A stretch of 29,378 nt of DNA from JAIYCX01 sp964353175. Lineage in GTDB: Bacteria > Bdellovibrionota_C > UBA2361 > SZUA-149 > DAOLCO01. Location of the stretch: positions 1-29,378 of the forward strand of contig CAYGUX010000032.1 of NCBI GenBank assembly GCA_964353175.1, read 5' to 3'. Positions 15,423 through 23,112 of the stretch are shown here, in pieces; the first letter of the stretch is position 1; each line of letters begins with the position of its first letter. The position numbers and the translations under genes were made by a program. The notes below the pieces were generated by a model. The model saw nothing but the letters and a program-made list of their open reading frames with translations, did not search any database and was not told the origin of the DNA.

Positions 15423-16301
15423 ATGTGCTATAAACCCCTACAAAGACTCAGAAACCTCCCAATCTCCATACGTATGACCGATCAAAATTTATCTTTCGAA
15501 GCTTTCAATAAAGAGAATAAATTTGAAGTTCCAACCTCAGATCTAAAACTCTGGAATGGAAAAAATCATAAATACCTTTTGGTGGTCCCAGTTATTAATG
15601 AAGGTGAACGGATTAAGACTCTTTTAAAACGGATGAAAGAGGCTGGTACTTCCCTAATCCTTGATATCCTTATCGTAGATGGTGGAACAACAGATGGTTC
15701 TCTTGATACGCCCATTCTTGAAGAATACAATGTTACAGGCCTTCTTCTTAAGACTGGGCCAGGTAAGCTTAGTTCGCAACTTAGATGCGCATACGCATTT
15801 GGCCTATACCAAGGCTATGATGGCATTATAACTATCGACGGAAACAACAAGGATAATCCAAAGGATATTCCGAAGTTCATCTCAGCGCTTGATGATGGCG
15901 TTGACTTCGCCCAAGCCTCAAGATTCATAAAAGGTGGTTACTCTGAGAACACTCCAATTTCAAGATACATTGCAATCAGACTAATTCATGCGCCCGTACT
16001 AAGCATCTCTTCCAAATTTTTCTGGACTGATACTACTCAAGGATTTAGGGCTTATAGTAGCCAACTACTGCTAGACAAAAGAGTCGCGCCTTTTAGGGAC
16101 ATTTTCAAAGTTTATGAACTATTATGTTATCTCTCTTATAGAGCCCCCCTACTAGGCTACAACTGCAAAGAACTTCCAACGGAAAGGCTTTACCCTAAGG
16201 GAGAAAAAGCTCCGACTAAAATATCTTTCTTTAGAGGTTCTTACGACCTACTTGAAACCCTCTTCAAAGCCTGCATGGGCCAGTATAATCCAAGCAACTA
16301 A
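15423..16301 (+). CDS. Family 2 glycosyltransferase
   Basis: 292 residues, GT-A fold of the DPM1/GT2 type. YLLVVPVINEGERIKTLL is the first strand and nucleotide-binding loop; DILIVDGGTTDGSLD is the second; GIITIDGNNKDNPKDI carries the acidic metal site; later FWTDTTQGFRAYS matches the acceptor-side motif (D-x-x-x-GFR). No transmembrane segment is obvious, so it acts at the cytoplasmic face. Neither this ATG nor the one at 15474 (Met18) has a ribosome binding site; homology begins after about residue 35, so either is possible. First of four co-directional genes. Confidence 0.85.
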   Translation: MCYKPLQRLRNLPISIRMTDQNLSFEAFNKENKFEVPTSDLKLWNGKNHKYLLVVPVINEGERIKTLLKRMKEAGTSLILDILIVDGGTTDGSLDTPILEEYNVTGLLLKTGPGKLSSQLRCAYAFGLYQGYDGIITIDGNNKDNPKDIPKFISALDDGVDFAQASRFIKGGYSENTPISRYIAIRLIHAPVLSISSKFFWTDTTQGFRAYSSQLLLDKRVAPFRDIFKVYELLCYLSYRAPLLGYNCKELPTERLYPKGEKAPTKISFFRGSYDLLETLFKACMGQYNPSN

Positions 16302-16316
16302 ACACAGAAGGTACTT

Positions 16317-16739
16317 ATGAAAAAATACTTGCTTCTAATAAACGCACTTTTCATTTCTATACTTGCTGGCCAAGTGATTGCTGATGATAGCAGCTCCTCT
16401 CTAACAGACATCAAAGTTAAAAAAGTAATTCTAAAATATAATGGCCAGAGATTGATACCTGCTAAATTGGAACTAAAAAAACTAGACTCTTCCGTCTTTC
16501 TTTTAAATCAATCAGAGTATAAAGATATTTCTATTGCAGTAGATTTCAAAGGAAAAAAAATGCACTGCCATTCAGAGAACCTAAAGCTAGAAGGAGAGTT
16601 TTTAAAAACACAAAAACCTCTTAGCCCAAGAGATTTTGAAATACTTTGTTTTCCATCTCCTGGATCTTACCCATACACGGTTAAAGAATTAAGCAAAAAC
16701 GGCAAAGTTCTAAAGGGAGAGATCATAATCCATGAATAA
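16317..16739 (+). CDS. Secreted cupredoxin-like protein
   Basis: 140 residues with a Sec signal peptide (LLLINALFISILAGQVIA, cleavage near residue 22). The C-terminal half has the order of a cupredoxin fold: MHCHSENLKLEG, then FEILCFPSPGSYPYTV. The Cys in FEILC is at the usual copper-ligand place, but the following His and Met are missing, so a classic blue-copper site is not complete. AGAAGG lies just before the ATG. Its end overlaps the next gene by 8 nt, tying it to the two lipoproteins that follow. Confidence 0.6.
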   Translation: MKKYLLLINALFISILAGQVIADDSSSSLTDIKVKKVILKYNGQRLIPAKLELKKLDSSVFLLNQSEYKDISIAVDFKGKKMHCHSENLKLEGEFLKTQKPLSPRDFEILCFPSPGSYPYTVKELSKNGKVLKGEIIIHE

Positions 16740-17565
16740 GCTTATCCTAACTTTAATTCTGATACTCTCCTCCTGTGGGCCAACAATCACTAAGTCTCCT
16801 AAGCTAAAAGAAAACACCAGCCCTTTTATTGCACTTATTCCAAGTAAGACTATTGATGGGATTTCGAGAGAACGTCTAGAATACATTTCAGAGCTAACGA
16901 GATTAAATCTTGAGTCCAGAGGTTATTTCCTGATAACTCCTGATACTATCAACAGAAACTGTGTTGACTTAGAATGTTCCAACATTGATGAAGTCTCATC
17001 TAAGTTTAACATAGGTAAGATTGCACATATTAATCTAGAATCTAGTACAAATATCGATATCCTAGCTGGATATTATAGTTCACTTACTGGTCAATTAATT
17101 ATTGAAGACCCAAAAGGCATCTCTCTTTATAGCGCCCTACACACTGAGAGAGATAGCGGGGGTTTAATCTTAGAATCAGGCCAAGTGATTCAGGCCATAA
17201 TAAATCAAATTAGGAATGGCGATGAGAGCTCAGTGGATAGAACTAGCTATAGATTTGTAAGAGCATTATTAAAAGAGATGCCAAAAGTTGATAAATCTCT
17301 ACCCTCAGAAACCACACCTCTAAACCTTGAGAATGTAGAGGTCAGCAAATACAGTAAAAATACAAAAAAGGTTTGCGCAAAGGGAACTCCCAACCAAACA
17401 GCATGGCTCACTACTTCTAGTAAACTATATACGGAACTTAAAGAAATCAAAAAAGGACTGTATTGTGGAGTTTTCAGACTAGAAGGACCATGGGCACTCT
17501 CTAATAAATTAACAGTGGAACTAAAATCAGCTTATGGTCAATTAGTACGCTTGGAGGTCAAATAA
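16732..17565 (+). CDS. Lipoprotein, possibly related to envelope/secretion lipoproteins
   Basis: 277 residues. The N-terminus LILTLILILSSC is a lipoprotein signal peptide with the lipobox Cys at residue 15. The mature part has a mixed alpha/beta pattern: PFIALIPSKTIDGISRERLEYISELTRLNLESRGYFLI, then CVDLECSNIDEVSSKF and IGKIAHINLES. This resembles the N-terminal domain of lipoproteins that assemble around envelope complexes, but no family is certain. GGGAGA lies before the ATG; its TAA overlaps the next ATG by 1 nt. Confidence 0.6.
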   Translation: MNKLILTLILILSSCGPTITKSPKLKENTSPFIALIPSKTIDGISRERLEYISELTRLNLESRGYFLITPDTINRNCVDLECSNIDEVSSKFNIGKIAHINLESSTNIDILAGYYSSLTGQLIIEDPKGISLYSALHTERDSGGLILESGQVIQAIINQIRNGDESSVDRTSYRFVRALLKEMPKVDKSLPSETTPLNLENVEVSKYSKNTKKVCAKGTPNQTAWLTTSSKLYTELKEIKKGLYCGVFRLEGPWALSNKLTVELKSAYGQLVRLEVK

Positions 17566-18566
17566 TGAAAAAGTCTTTTAACTTTTTAATCACCCTACTT
17601 TTACTTTGTATAAATGCTTGTAGTGGACAGTATAAACATATACTCGAATTTTCCCCAAAAGAACCATTAAGAATAGCCGTACTACCATTTCGACAAGTTG
17701 ACGCTGAGGGTAATTTAATTGAAGACAAAGGAGATCTGCTTGTAGATGAAGTCGTACTAATCTCAAGTGAAGTACAGGATTCTCCTGTAGCTCTTGCAAG
17801 AAAATTAACCTTAGCAGAGCTTAAAAAAACTCCCTTAGATGTGATTTCGACTTCCTTAATTGATATCGACCTACCGCATAGGAATCTAGCCCACCCCGAT
17901 GGAACCTTTGATCTAAAAAGGATCTTCGAAGTTCCTGCAAAAACCTACTGCGAAGATTTTCTAGATTGTGATGCCGTATTATTTGGAACAATTAGAAGAT
18001 GGGATAGAGACTACTATGGCATTGAAAGCAATAATGAGATTGAGATTGAACTCAAGCTTGTTTCAGCAAAGTCTGGAAAAACACTCTTTTTCACAAGCGC
18101 AAAAGATTCAGAAAGTAGAGGGCTTAGTAAGGGACCTACAGGTTACAGCTCCCTAATTTTAGAACCTTTAAAAGCCTTAGACTCAGAACTAGTAGAAGAT
18201 CTAGCGAGAAGAATCATTTCAACCATGCTAAAGCCCTTAAAGCCTAAAATCTCTATCAAGGAAGATAGCACTCCTCCTCCTGCAATCTTTGCGGTCTCAC
18301 ATGACGCGGAAAATGGAAAACTATATAAAGAAAAACCATTAATCGTACTAGCACTAGCTTCCCCTAACAACATCGCAAGTTTTTCTATTGGTAAATACCT
18401 AAAAGACATCCCAATGATCGAACAATCTAAAGGCCACTATATTGGAGAATACTGGCCTCTTGAAGGAGCGAGTTTTGAAGGAGAGACAATAGAAGTAAGT
18501 CTTAAAGACATTAACGGTAGAGAAACCATGATTAACGTCGATAGTGGGCTAGTAAGTTTTGAGTAA
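17565..18566 (+). CDS. GNA1162-like (DUF799) lipoprotein
   Basis: 333 residues. A lipoprotein signal peptide ends at Cys19 (LLLLCINAC). PLRIAVLPFRQVDAEG and then YCEDFLDCDAVLFGTIRRWDRDYY match the pattern of the GNA1162 family: a first strand PxxIaVLPF and a later DAVLxGTIxxW. IEIELKLVSAKSGKTLFFTSAK is the typical following strand pair. The last 80 residues look like an additional beta domain. Family members are outer-membrane lipoproteins of unknown role. It is translationally coupled to the preceding lipoprotein gene and converges with the ATPase gene, 6 nt apart. Confidence 0.7.
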   Translation: MKKSFNFLITLLLLCINACSGQYKHILEFSPKEPLRIAVLPFRQVDAEGNLIEDKGDLLVDEVVLISSEVQDSPVALARKLTLAELKKTPLDVISTSLIDIDLPHRNLAHPDGTFDLKRIFEVPAKTYCEDFLDCDAVLFGTIRRWDRDYYGIESNNEIEIELKLVSAKSGKTLFFTSAKDSESRGLSKGPTGYSSLILEPLKALDSELVEDLARRIISTMLKPLKPKISIKEDSTPPPAIFAVSHDAENGKLYKEKPLIVLALASPNNIASFSIGKYLKDIPMIEQSKGHYIGEYWPLEGASFEGETIEVSLKDINGRETMINVDSGLVSFE

Positions 18567-18572
18567 AGCTCC

Positions 18573-19247
18573 CTAACTTACCTTCCCATCCACCACAGTA
18601 ATTAATCTGTCACCAGACTCTGCAAATTTTGGATCATGGGAAACAGTAATGACAGTCGTATTTTGCTCTGCGGTCAGTTCCCTTAATATTGCCTTAACAT
18701 TTGCTGTAGATTTTGTATCTAAATTCCCTGTTGGCTCGTCGGCTAATATCAAAGCAGGGGAATTCGCGAGCGCTCTTGCAATTGCGACTCTTTGACTTTG
18801 CCCACCAGAGAGTTGTTTAGGAAGTTTATTGATCTGCTCTTTTAAACCAAGATTTGATAAGAGCATCACAGCTCTAGCTTCTAACTCATCATACTCTAGT
18901 TCCCCAAGTTTCCTCATCGGAATCATAACATTCTCTAAGGCTGAAAACTCGGGTAACAAAAAATGAAACTGGAATACAAAACCCATTGACTTCAATCTTA
19001 CATTAGCCCGCCTTATTTCATCATAAGATATTGTATCCTCTCCCCTAAACAAAAAACTACCACTAGTTGGTAGATCTAATAAACCAAGCAAATATAAAAG
19101 AGAGGATTTTCCAGAACCAGAAGGTCCAGAAATCACAGCAAACTCACCATACCCAATCTCAAGATTTACATCCCTAAGTAAAGTAAAAGGAACTTCACCA
19201 TCTAGTTTTTTTGTTAGATTTTTAACAGAAATTAGGCTTGTACTCAT
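18573..19247 (-). CDS. LolD/MacB-type ABC ATPase
   Basis: 224 residues. Walker A GPSGSGKSS (41-49), Q-loop FVFQFHFLLP (91-100), signature LSGGQ (147-151) and Walker B LILADEP (167-173), then TGNLD, the hallmark of the LolD/FtsE/MacB branch. The His in TVSHD is present. Last gene of an adaptor, permease, ATPase operon on the minus strand, 4 nt after the permease. Together they form a tripartite export or lipoprotein-handling system at the inner membrane; MacAB-like antibiotic or peptide efflux is likelier than LolCDE because of the adaptor. Confidence 0.9.
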   Translation of the reverse strand: MSTSLISVKNLTKKLDGEVPFTLLRDVNLEIGYGEFAVISGPSGSGKSSLLYLLGLLDLPTSGSFLFRGEDTISYDEIRRANVRLKSMGFVFQFHFLLPEFSALENVMIPMRKLGELEYDELEARAVMLLSNLGLKEQINKLPKQLSGGQSQRVAIARALANSPALILADEPTGNLDTKSTANVKAILRELTAEQNTTVITVSHDPKFAESGDRLITVVDGKVS

Positions 19248-19251
19248 GTGA

Positions 19252-20499
19252 CTAAATACTACCTCTTAGAATTTCTACAGGCTGAACTGTCCCTGCTTTT
19301 CTTGATGGAAAATATCCCGCAAAAACAGAAGAGCATATCGCAAATGCGATAGCTATAACAAATTGCATTACGCCCCAATCAACAGGCATATTTATGAGCT
19401 GAGAAGCTCCAGGAGGTTTAAAGGTAACTAAGCTAAGCAGCCACATAAAAACCATACCTAGGGGTACTCCAATTAAAGACCCCACTATTCCTAAAATGAC
19501 CCCTTGAATTAAAAAAATCTTACGTATGTCTGAAGCATAAAAACCCATGGATTTCAAAATCGCAATATCTCTATACTTTTCCATAACGACAGTTGAAATC
19601 ACATTATAAATTCCAAAAGCCGCTACGACCAATACAGCACTAACAACAGAATACATGATAGTATTTCGAATCTTTAAGGTGCTCATTAAATCCTCAGAAG
19701 TCTCTTGCCAAGAAATACTTTTATAGAAATATTGTTTCTCGATAATTTCAGCAAATTCTCTAGCTTGATAAGCATCCGGTAATTTAACAATAATAGAATT
19801 GATTCTATTGACTCTATTCATTAAGGATTGTGCTCTTTTAAGCGACACATAGGCTTCACGCTTATCATATCCCTGACGGCCAGTTCTGAATATTCCAAGC
19901 ACTTTAAAAACTTTTACCTGCCCTGTTGCGCTTGAAAGAGTAACATTATCTCCCATATCTAAAGAGAGATTTTGAGCTAGTTCAGCTCCCATTACTATTC
20001 CATCTGGATTTGCAACTAAGTCGTTAACACTACCTTCCACCATATACTTTTCTATAGTAGTAATGCCTAGTATATCAGATGGATTCATACCGTTTAAACC
20101 AACTGCTAAATCCTTACCAGCAAAATTAATTAATGCCTGGCCAACTAAAATTGGTGCAGCTCTTAAATCTGGCGTTTTAAATAAACCATCTAAAATACTT
20201 TCATAATTCCTGATCCCCCTGGTTTCAGTAACTGGCAACACATTGCTTAACTCTAAAGCACCACCAGTTCCATACAAACTCTCAATCGGCTGCACTCTAG
20301 GCTCACGGTACTCATCAACGATAGAAATATGAGGTGCATTATCAACTAATCTCTCAATAAAATCATTCTCTGAGCCCTTCATGATAGAAGATACTGCTAA
20401 ATAAAAAGCTACCCCAAGAATAATTCCTATCAAGGAGACGAAACTCTGTCTTTTTCTATCTAAGATATGCCTAAAAGCGATATAAAAAAGTAAGCGCAT
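19252..20499 (-). CDS. FtsX-like (MacB/LolC-type) ABC permease
   Basis: 415 residues, the usual length for the LolC/LolE/FtsX-like permeases. The N-terminal segment FVSLIGIILGVAFYLAVSSI is the first membrane helix; a large periplasmic domain of about 230 residues follows (MacB_PCD type); three helices fill the C-terminal part (near 280-305, 330-355 and 378-400) around YRDIAILKSMGFYASDIRKIF, the conserved coupling region. The ORF lacks an ATPase domain, which is encoded by the next gene. It begins 2 nt after the adaptor gene. Confidence 0.9.
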   Translation of the reverse strand: MRLLFYIAFRHILDRKRQSFVSLIGIILGVAFYLAVSSIMKGSENDFIERLVDNAPHISIVDEYREPRVQPIESLYGTGGALELSNVLPVTETRGIRNYESILDGLFKTPDLRAAPILVGQALINFAGKDLAVGLNGMNPSDILGITTIEKYMVEGSVNDLVANPDGIVMGAELAQNLSLDMGDNVTLSSATGQVKVFKVLGIFRTGRQGYDKREAYVSLKRAQSLMNRVNRINSIIVKLPDAYQAREFAEIIEKQYFYKSISWQETSEDLMSTLKIRNTIMYSVVSAVLVVAAFGIYNVISTVVMEKYRDIAILKSMGFYASDIRKIFLIQGVILGIVGSLIGVPLGMVFMWLLSLVTFKPPGASQLINMPVDWGVMQFVIAIAFAICSSVFAGYFPSRKAGTVQPVEILRGSI

Positions 20500-20501
20500 C
20501 C

Positions 20502-21506
20502 TTACTTATCCTTAGCTTCACTAAAACGAAGCCTTATTTTTGTCTTACTTTTTAGATTATCACTAGGCCTTAAAACGACTATCTCACCTTCACTCACGCC
20601 ACTTACAATCTCTGAAAGATCACCACCCTTAGCACCAACTTCTACATCTCTTTCCTCTAAGACAGAATCACTCACTATCCAAACTGCCTTCTTTAATATA
20701 CTAGTAGTGGGTACAAGTAATGCATTGCTCTCTTCTCTTTGAATAATATTGTTCTCAACCGTCATTCCAATTAAAAGTGGGTAATCTTCTTTTAATCCAA
20801 TTCTAACTCTATAACTTCTAGCAACAGGATCTCCCTTAGGAGTAATCCCAGAAACCTCGCCTTCAAAGACCTGATCCTTAAATGCATCGGAACGTATTAA
20901 AACTTTTTGACCAAGAGCAATTTGGGAAATATCTTCTTCATCTACCTCCGCAGAAATCCGCTTTGGTGCATTCGATGAAAACCAAAATACAGCTTGATTT
21001 GAAGGAATGTATTGACCTAGCTCACCATCTCTTTGAATAATGACCCCATCTTTAGGAGCCCTTAATGTAAGATATTCAGTTCTTGCAAGTTCTGCAGATA
21101 AGGCAGCTTCAGATATTTCTAATTCAGATTTAGCTCTATCAAAAAGCTCCCTCGTTGTAGCATTTTTTTCAAGAAGGCTTTCTACTCTTGAAAATTCTTT
21201 CGTAAGTATATCAACCCTTGAACGCAATTGAGCTAATAAGGCATCACTCTCTTCGGCTTCCAATCTTAAAATCTCCTGCCCTTCACTTACAGTATCACCT
21301 TCATCTGCTAATATTTTTTCAATCCTTCCCGCTACCCTAGGAGCTAATGGCAACATCTCCGTAGCCTCAACCGAACCCGTAGCATAAATAGCTTTTACAG
21401 CAGGGCCCCTTGTAACATAAGCAACATCTAGTTTTTCTGGACATAGATAACGATAGGCTAAGAACACAAGCACTATGGCTGGAATAAGGTATTTTAACTT
21501 CTTCAT
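20502..21506 (-). CDS. HlyD/MacA-type periplasmic adaptor subunit
   Basis: 334 residues. An N-terminal membrane anchor (YLIPAIVLVFLAYRYL) is followed by VAGRIEKILADEGDTVSEGQEILRLE, a lipoyl-like hairpin, then a coiled-coil-like helix pair (about 85-145) and the second lipoyl half LRAPKDGVIIQRDGELGQYI, then beta-barrel domains. This order is that of MacA/HlyD membrane-fusion proteins, which link an inner-membrane pump to an outer-membrane channel. First gene of the 21506-to-18573 operon. An outer-membrane factor is not in this window. A nested inverted repeat occupies its leader. Confidence 0.9.
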   Translation of the reverse strand: MKKLKYLIPAIVLVFLAYRYLCPEKLDVAYVTRGPAVKAIYATGSVEATEMLPLAPRVAGRIEKILADEGDTVSEGQEILRLEAEESDALLAQLRSRVDILTKEFSRVESLLEKNATTRELFDRAKSELEISEAALSAELARTEYLTLRAPKDGVIIQRDGELGQYIPSNQAVFWFSSNAPKRISAEVDEEDISQIALGQKVLIRSDAFKDQVFEGEVSGITPKGDPVARSYRVRIGLKEDYPLLIGMTVENNIIQREESNALLVPTTSILKKAVWIVSDSVLEERDVEVGAKGGDLSEIVSGVSEGEIVVLRPSDNLKSKTKIRLRFSEAKDK

Positions 21507-21514
21507 TTACTTCG

Positions 21515-21606
21515 GGTGAAATTGCTAGTTTGTAGAATTAATTATAGATACATTACAGCAGGCTATCTAGGGTAACAAACTGTTTTAACATGGATAATGT
21601 TTCACC
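21515..21606 (-). promoter_or_regulatory. Nested inverted repeat in the leader of the adaptor-permease-ATPase operon
   Basis: GGTGAAA (21515-21521) pairs with TTTCACC (21600-21606), and inside it GTTTGT (21528-21533) pairs with ACAAAC (21575-21580). The outer arm ends 8 nt before the ATG at 21506 and covers the place of a ribosome binding site, so it could control translation, or be the footprint of a repressor. Confidence 0.4.
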
Positions 21607-21741
21607 TGCCCCTCTAATAAACTACCTTAAAATGGTCCAAGGATTAAAAATACAGCTAAGAACAGCCATAAATTAAGACTCTGTCAAAGATAATTAATGC
21701 AAAAAAAATCGCTAGAACATTTAACTACCAAATTAATAGTC

Positions 21742-21779
21742 TATACTCTTTAGCCTGGCATTTATTATGGGTAGAAGAT
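21742..21779 (+). promoter_or_regulatory. Promoter region with shared start-site element GGGTAGAAGAT (unit 1)
   Basis: GGGTAGAAGAT occupies 21769-21779 and directly follows TATTAT (21763-21768); CTCTTT lies at 21746-21751, and an alternative -10, TATACT, at 21742-21747. The same 11 nt with the same CTCTTT 16 or 17 nt before it recur at 22342-22374. No TTGACA-like -35 is visible. Confidence 0.5.
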
Positions 21780-21783
21780 GTTG

Positions 21784-21920
21784 GGTCGTTTTAGTTTTGA
21801 GAGAAAGAAGACTTCGTACTAGCGAATTTCTCTGAAAGACAAAACGACCTCTACTGAAGTAGGTATGAGGTTTTACCCAGATTTTGTTAGATTGAGGCTC
21901 TTTGAGAGTTTTGATCTGGG
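21784..21920 (+). ncRNA. Strongly structured RNA leader of unit 1 (unknown class)
   Basis: Long hairpin with three stacked helices: GGTCGTTTT/AAAACGACC (21784-21792 with 21841-21849), AGAGAAA/TTTCTCT (21800-21806 with 21827-21833) and TTCG/CGAA (21813-21816 with 21823-21826). A tetraloop hairpin CTAC-TGAA-GTAG follows (21851-21862), then CCCAGAT/ATCTGGG (21876-21882 with 21914-21920) enclosing CTCT/AGAG. A purine-rich stretch with GGGGAGG and GGGAA then leads to the ATG at 21949. It fits no riboswitch class I know. It could be a regulatory leader, a protein binding site or a stable RNA. Confidence 0.6.
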
Positions 21921-21948
21921 GAGGTTACGAAAATAAGGGAAAAGGGAA

Positions 21949-22179
21949 ATGTCAGACGCTATTATAATGACAGCGACTTTCCAAAGGGTAAACGTTGTAA
22001 GACAGGCAGAAGGAATTCAATTCTTGAAAAATTTGATAGATGAACTGACCTTCACTTACGAAAGTGATAGTGCCACAATTAGCGGGCCACAAGCAATCTT
22101 AGAGCAGTTTATCGAAACAGCTCATCTGGACAAATACGATCACAGCGTCAAGGGCGGAGAAGAAGACATAGACATGTAG
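21949..22179 (+). CDS. 76-residue protein of unknown function
   Basis: Starts MSDAIIMTATFQRVNVVRQA, ends in an acidic tail (GGEEDIDM). No signal peptide, membrane segment or known motif; an alpha/beta mix is likely and the pI acidic. GGGAA sits just before the ATG. The gene stands alone between a strongly structured leader and an intrinsic terminator, so it is a monocistronic unit, probably well expressed when its promoter is on. The following unit, with the same 11-nt element and also starting MSD, suggests both belong to one regulon. Function unknown. Confidence 0.7.
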   Translation: MSDAIIMTATFQRVNVVRQAEGIQFLKNLIDELTFTYESDSATISGPQAILEQFIETAHLDKYDHSVKGGEEDIDM

Positions 22180-22187
22180 CTCTTTTC

Positions 22188-22225
22188 AAAGCGCCCCTAC
22201 ACCTTAGTAGAGGCGTTTTGTTTTT
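22188..22225 (+). terminator. Intrinsic terminator of the 76-residue gene
   Basis: AAAGCGCC (22188-22195) pairs with GGCGTTTT (22212-22219, one G-U), and CTAC/GTAG lies inside (22197-22200 with 22207-22210). TTTTGTTTTT follows directly to 22225. Confidence 0.9.
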
Positions 22226-22297
22226 AACTTGTAGAACATTCTTCAAACAATAGCCTTCTGCTAAGGCTTCCAAATTATGGCTAAAACAACCTCCAAT

Positions 22298-22374
22298 TGA
22301 CAGTGATTCTATGATTTAATATCTAGATGTCGCCTTTATTGCTCTTTCTTAATTTATATACTTGGGTAGAAGAT
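22298..22374 (+). promoter_or_regulatory. Promoter region with shared start-site element GGGTAGAAGAT (unit 2)
   Basis: GGGTAGAAGAT at 22364-22374 follows TATACT (22357-22362) by one base; CTCTTT lies at 22342-22347, as in unit 1. About 60 nt further upstream a TTGACA with a weak TATCTA at 17-nt spacing (near 22298-22326) is a possible second promoter. Confidence 0.45.
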
Positions 22375-22378
22375 TCTT

Positions 22379-22426
22379 TTACGCGCACGGACAAATGCAT
22401 CAAGCTGTAGTTGTCCGTGCCCGTAA
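22379..22426 (+). ncRNA. Long hairpin in the leader of unit 2
   Basis: TTACG (22379-22383) pairs with CGTAA (22422-22426); after one C-C mismatch GCACGGACAA (22385-22394) pairs with TTGTCCGTGC (22411-22420); the loop is 16 nt. The hairpin begins 4 nt after the GGGTAGAAGAT element, in the same layout as in unit 1 but with unrelated sequence. GGGG after it (22427-22430) can pair with CCCC (22455-22458) next to the ribosome binding site. Confidence 0.65.
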
Positions 22427-22471
22427 GGGGTTAAAATAATTTATTCAGGTTTTTCCCCAGTGGAGATTAAA

Positions 22472-23041
22472 ATGTCTGACAATGTTCTTCGTATATCAAT
22501 GCCAATTACCATTGTGCTACCCTCAGAACTCTTGAAGTTTGACTCCCAAATATGCTCTAGGAATAGTAACCCACAAGTAAGATCTCTATTTTCATCTCTC
22601 TTCCAATTCGGAATCGAGCACATTCATATCCCTGCTTGTGGTCCATGTTTGGCCGCGCTGCAGGAGATACGAACAAATAGAGTACTGGCAGTCGGAGCAA
22701 GTACTCAAATTTCTCCAATCAATTGGTTGAGTGCTGAAAGATTAACTATTCAGAGATATTTGATTAAAACATCCTCCGAGCATCTACCGACCGGTTTAAG
22801 GCTAGTAACTACTGCCGATTTAAATGAGCGGGACTTTGAATATATCCAAGCAAGTGGATTGACAGAAGTCATCTCTTCCTGCAGACGAAATGATGTAAAG
22901 CGATATACTGGGTTCAGTAGTCCTCCACTTAGAAGGAACTGGAAGCGAAAACTCAGCTCTGTTGGCTGTACCGCGACATCCAACGTCCAAAGAAGTGAGG
23001 GCTTAGAACTACTTAGGGCCTATCAAGAGAGGTTTTGTTGA
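22472..23041 (+). CDS. Cysteine-containing protein of unknown function, structured leader unit 2
   Basis: Start chosen at ATG 22472 because GTGGAG (22460-22464) fits as its ribosome binding site; the GTG at 22460 would lie inside it. 189 residues beginning MSDNVLRISMPITIVLP. It contains Cys56-Gly-Pro-Cys59 in HIPACGPCLAAL, which recalls the thioredoxin CGPC, but nothing else fits thioredoxin. Four more Cys occur (near 28, in SSCRRN, VGCTAT and at the C-terminal end). The second half is Arg-rich (SSPPLRRNWKRKL). I recognise no family. It has its own terminator. Confidence 0.65.
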   Translation: MSDNVLRISMPITIVLPSELLKFDSQICSRNSNPQVRSLFSSLFQFGIEHIHIPACGPCLAALQEIRTNRVLAVGASTQISPINWLSAERLTIQRYLIKTSSEHLPTGLRLVTTADLNERDFEYIQASGLTEVISSCRRNDVKRYTGFSSPPLRRNWKRKLSSVGCTATSNVQRSEGLELLRAYQERFC

Positions 23042-23044
23042 AAG

Positions 23045-23112
23045 CTCATACCTTACTCGGACGCTATGAGTGCCAACCTCGAGGTTTTCAAACCCCTTGC
23101 GAGGCACTTTTT
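23045..23112 (+). terminator. Two hairpins ending the unit-2 transcript
   Basis: CTCATA/TATGAG (23045-23050 with 23065-23070) is followed by AGTGCC/GGCACT (23069-23074 with 23103-23108), which encloses the palindrome CCTCGAGG. A T-run follows at 23108-23112. The end reaches the stop region of the converging exporter gene. Confidence 0.75.

Larger units (their letters stand above)
21507..21948. other. 442-bp gene-free stretch with two leaders
   Basis: No coding gene is convincing here. The left part holds the nested inverted repeat before the adaptor operon (21515-21606). The right part holds the promoter and structured leader of the 76-residue gene (21742-21948). The middle, 21607-21741, is AT-rich with no pattern I could identify. 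Confidence 0.6.

Noticed and set aside
21757..21772. Sigma-54 promoter (TGGCA then TGGG)
   Set aside because: The -12 element TTGC is absent and the spacing does not fit; unit 2, with the same start element, has no TGGCA.
22637..22660. Thioredoxin domain in the 189-residue protein
   Set aside because: Only the four residues CGPC match; the Trp and the rest of the fold pattern are missing.
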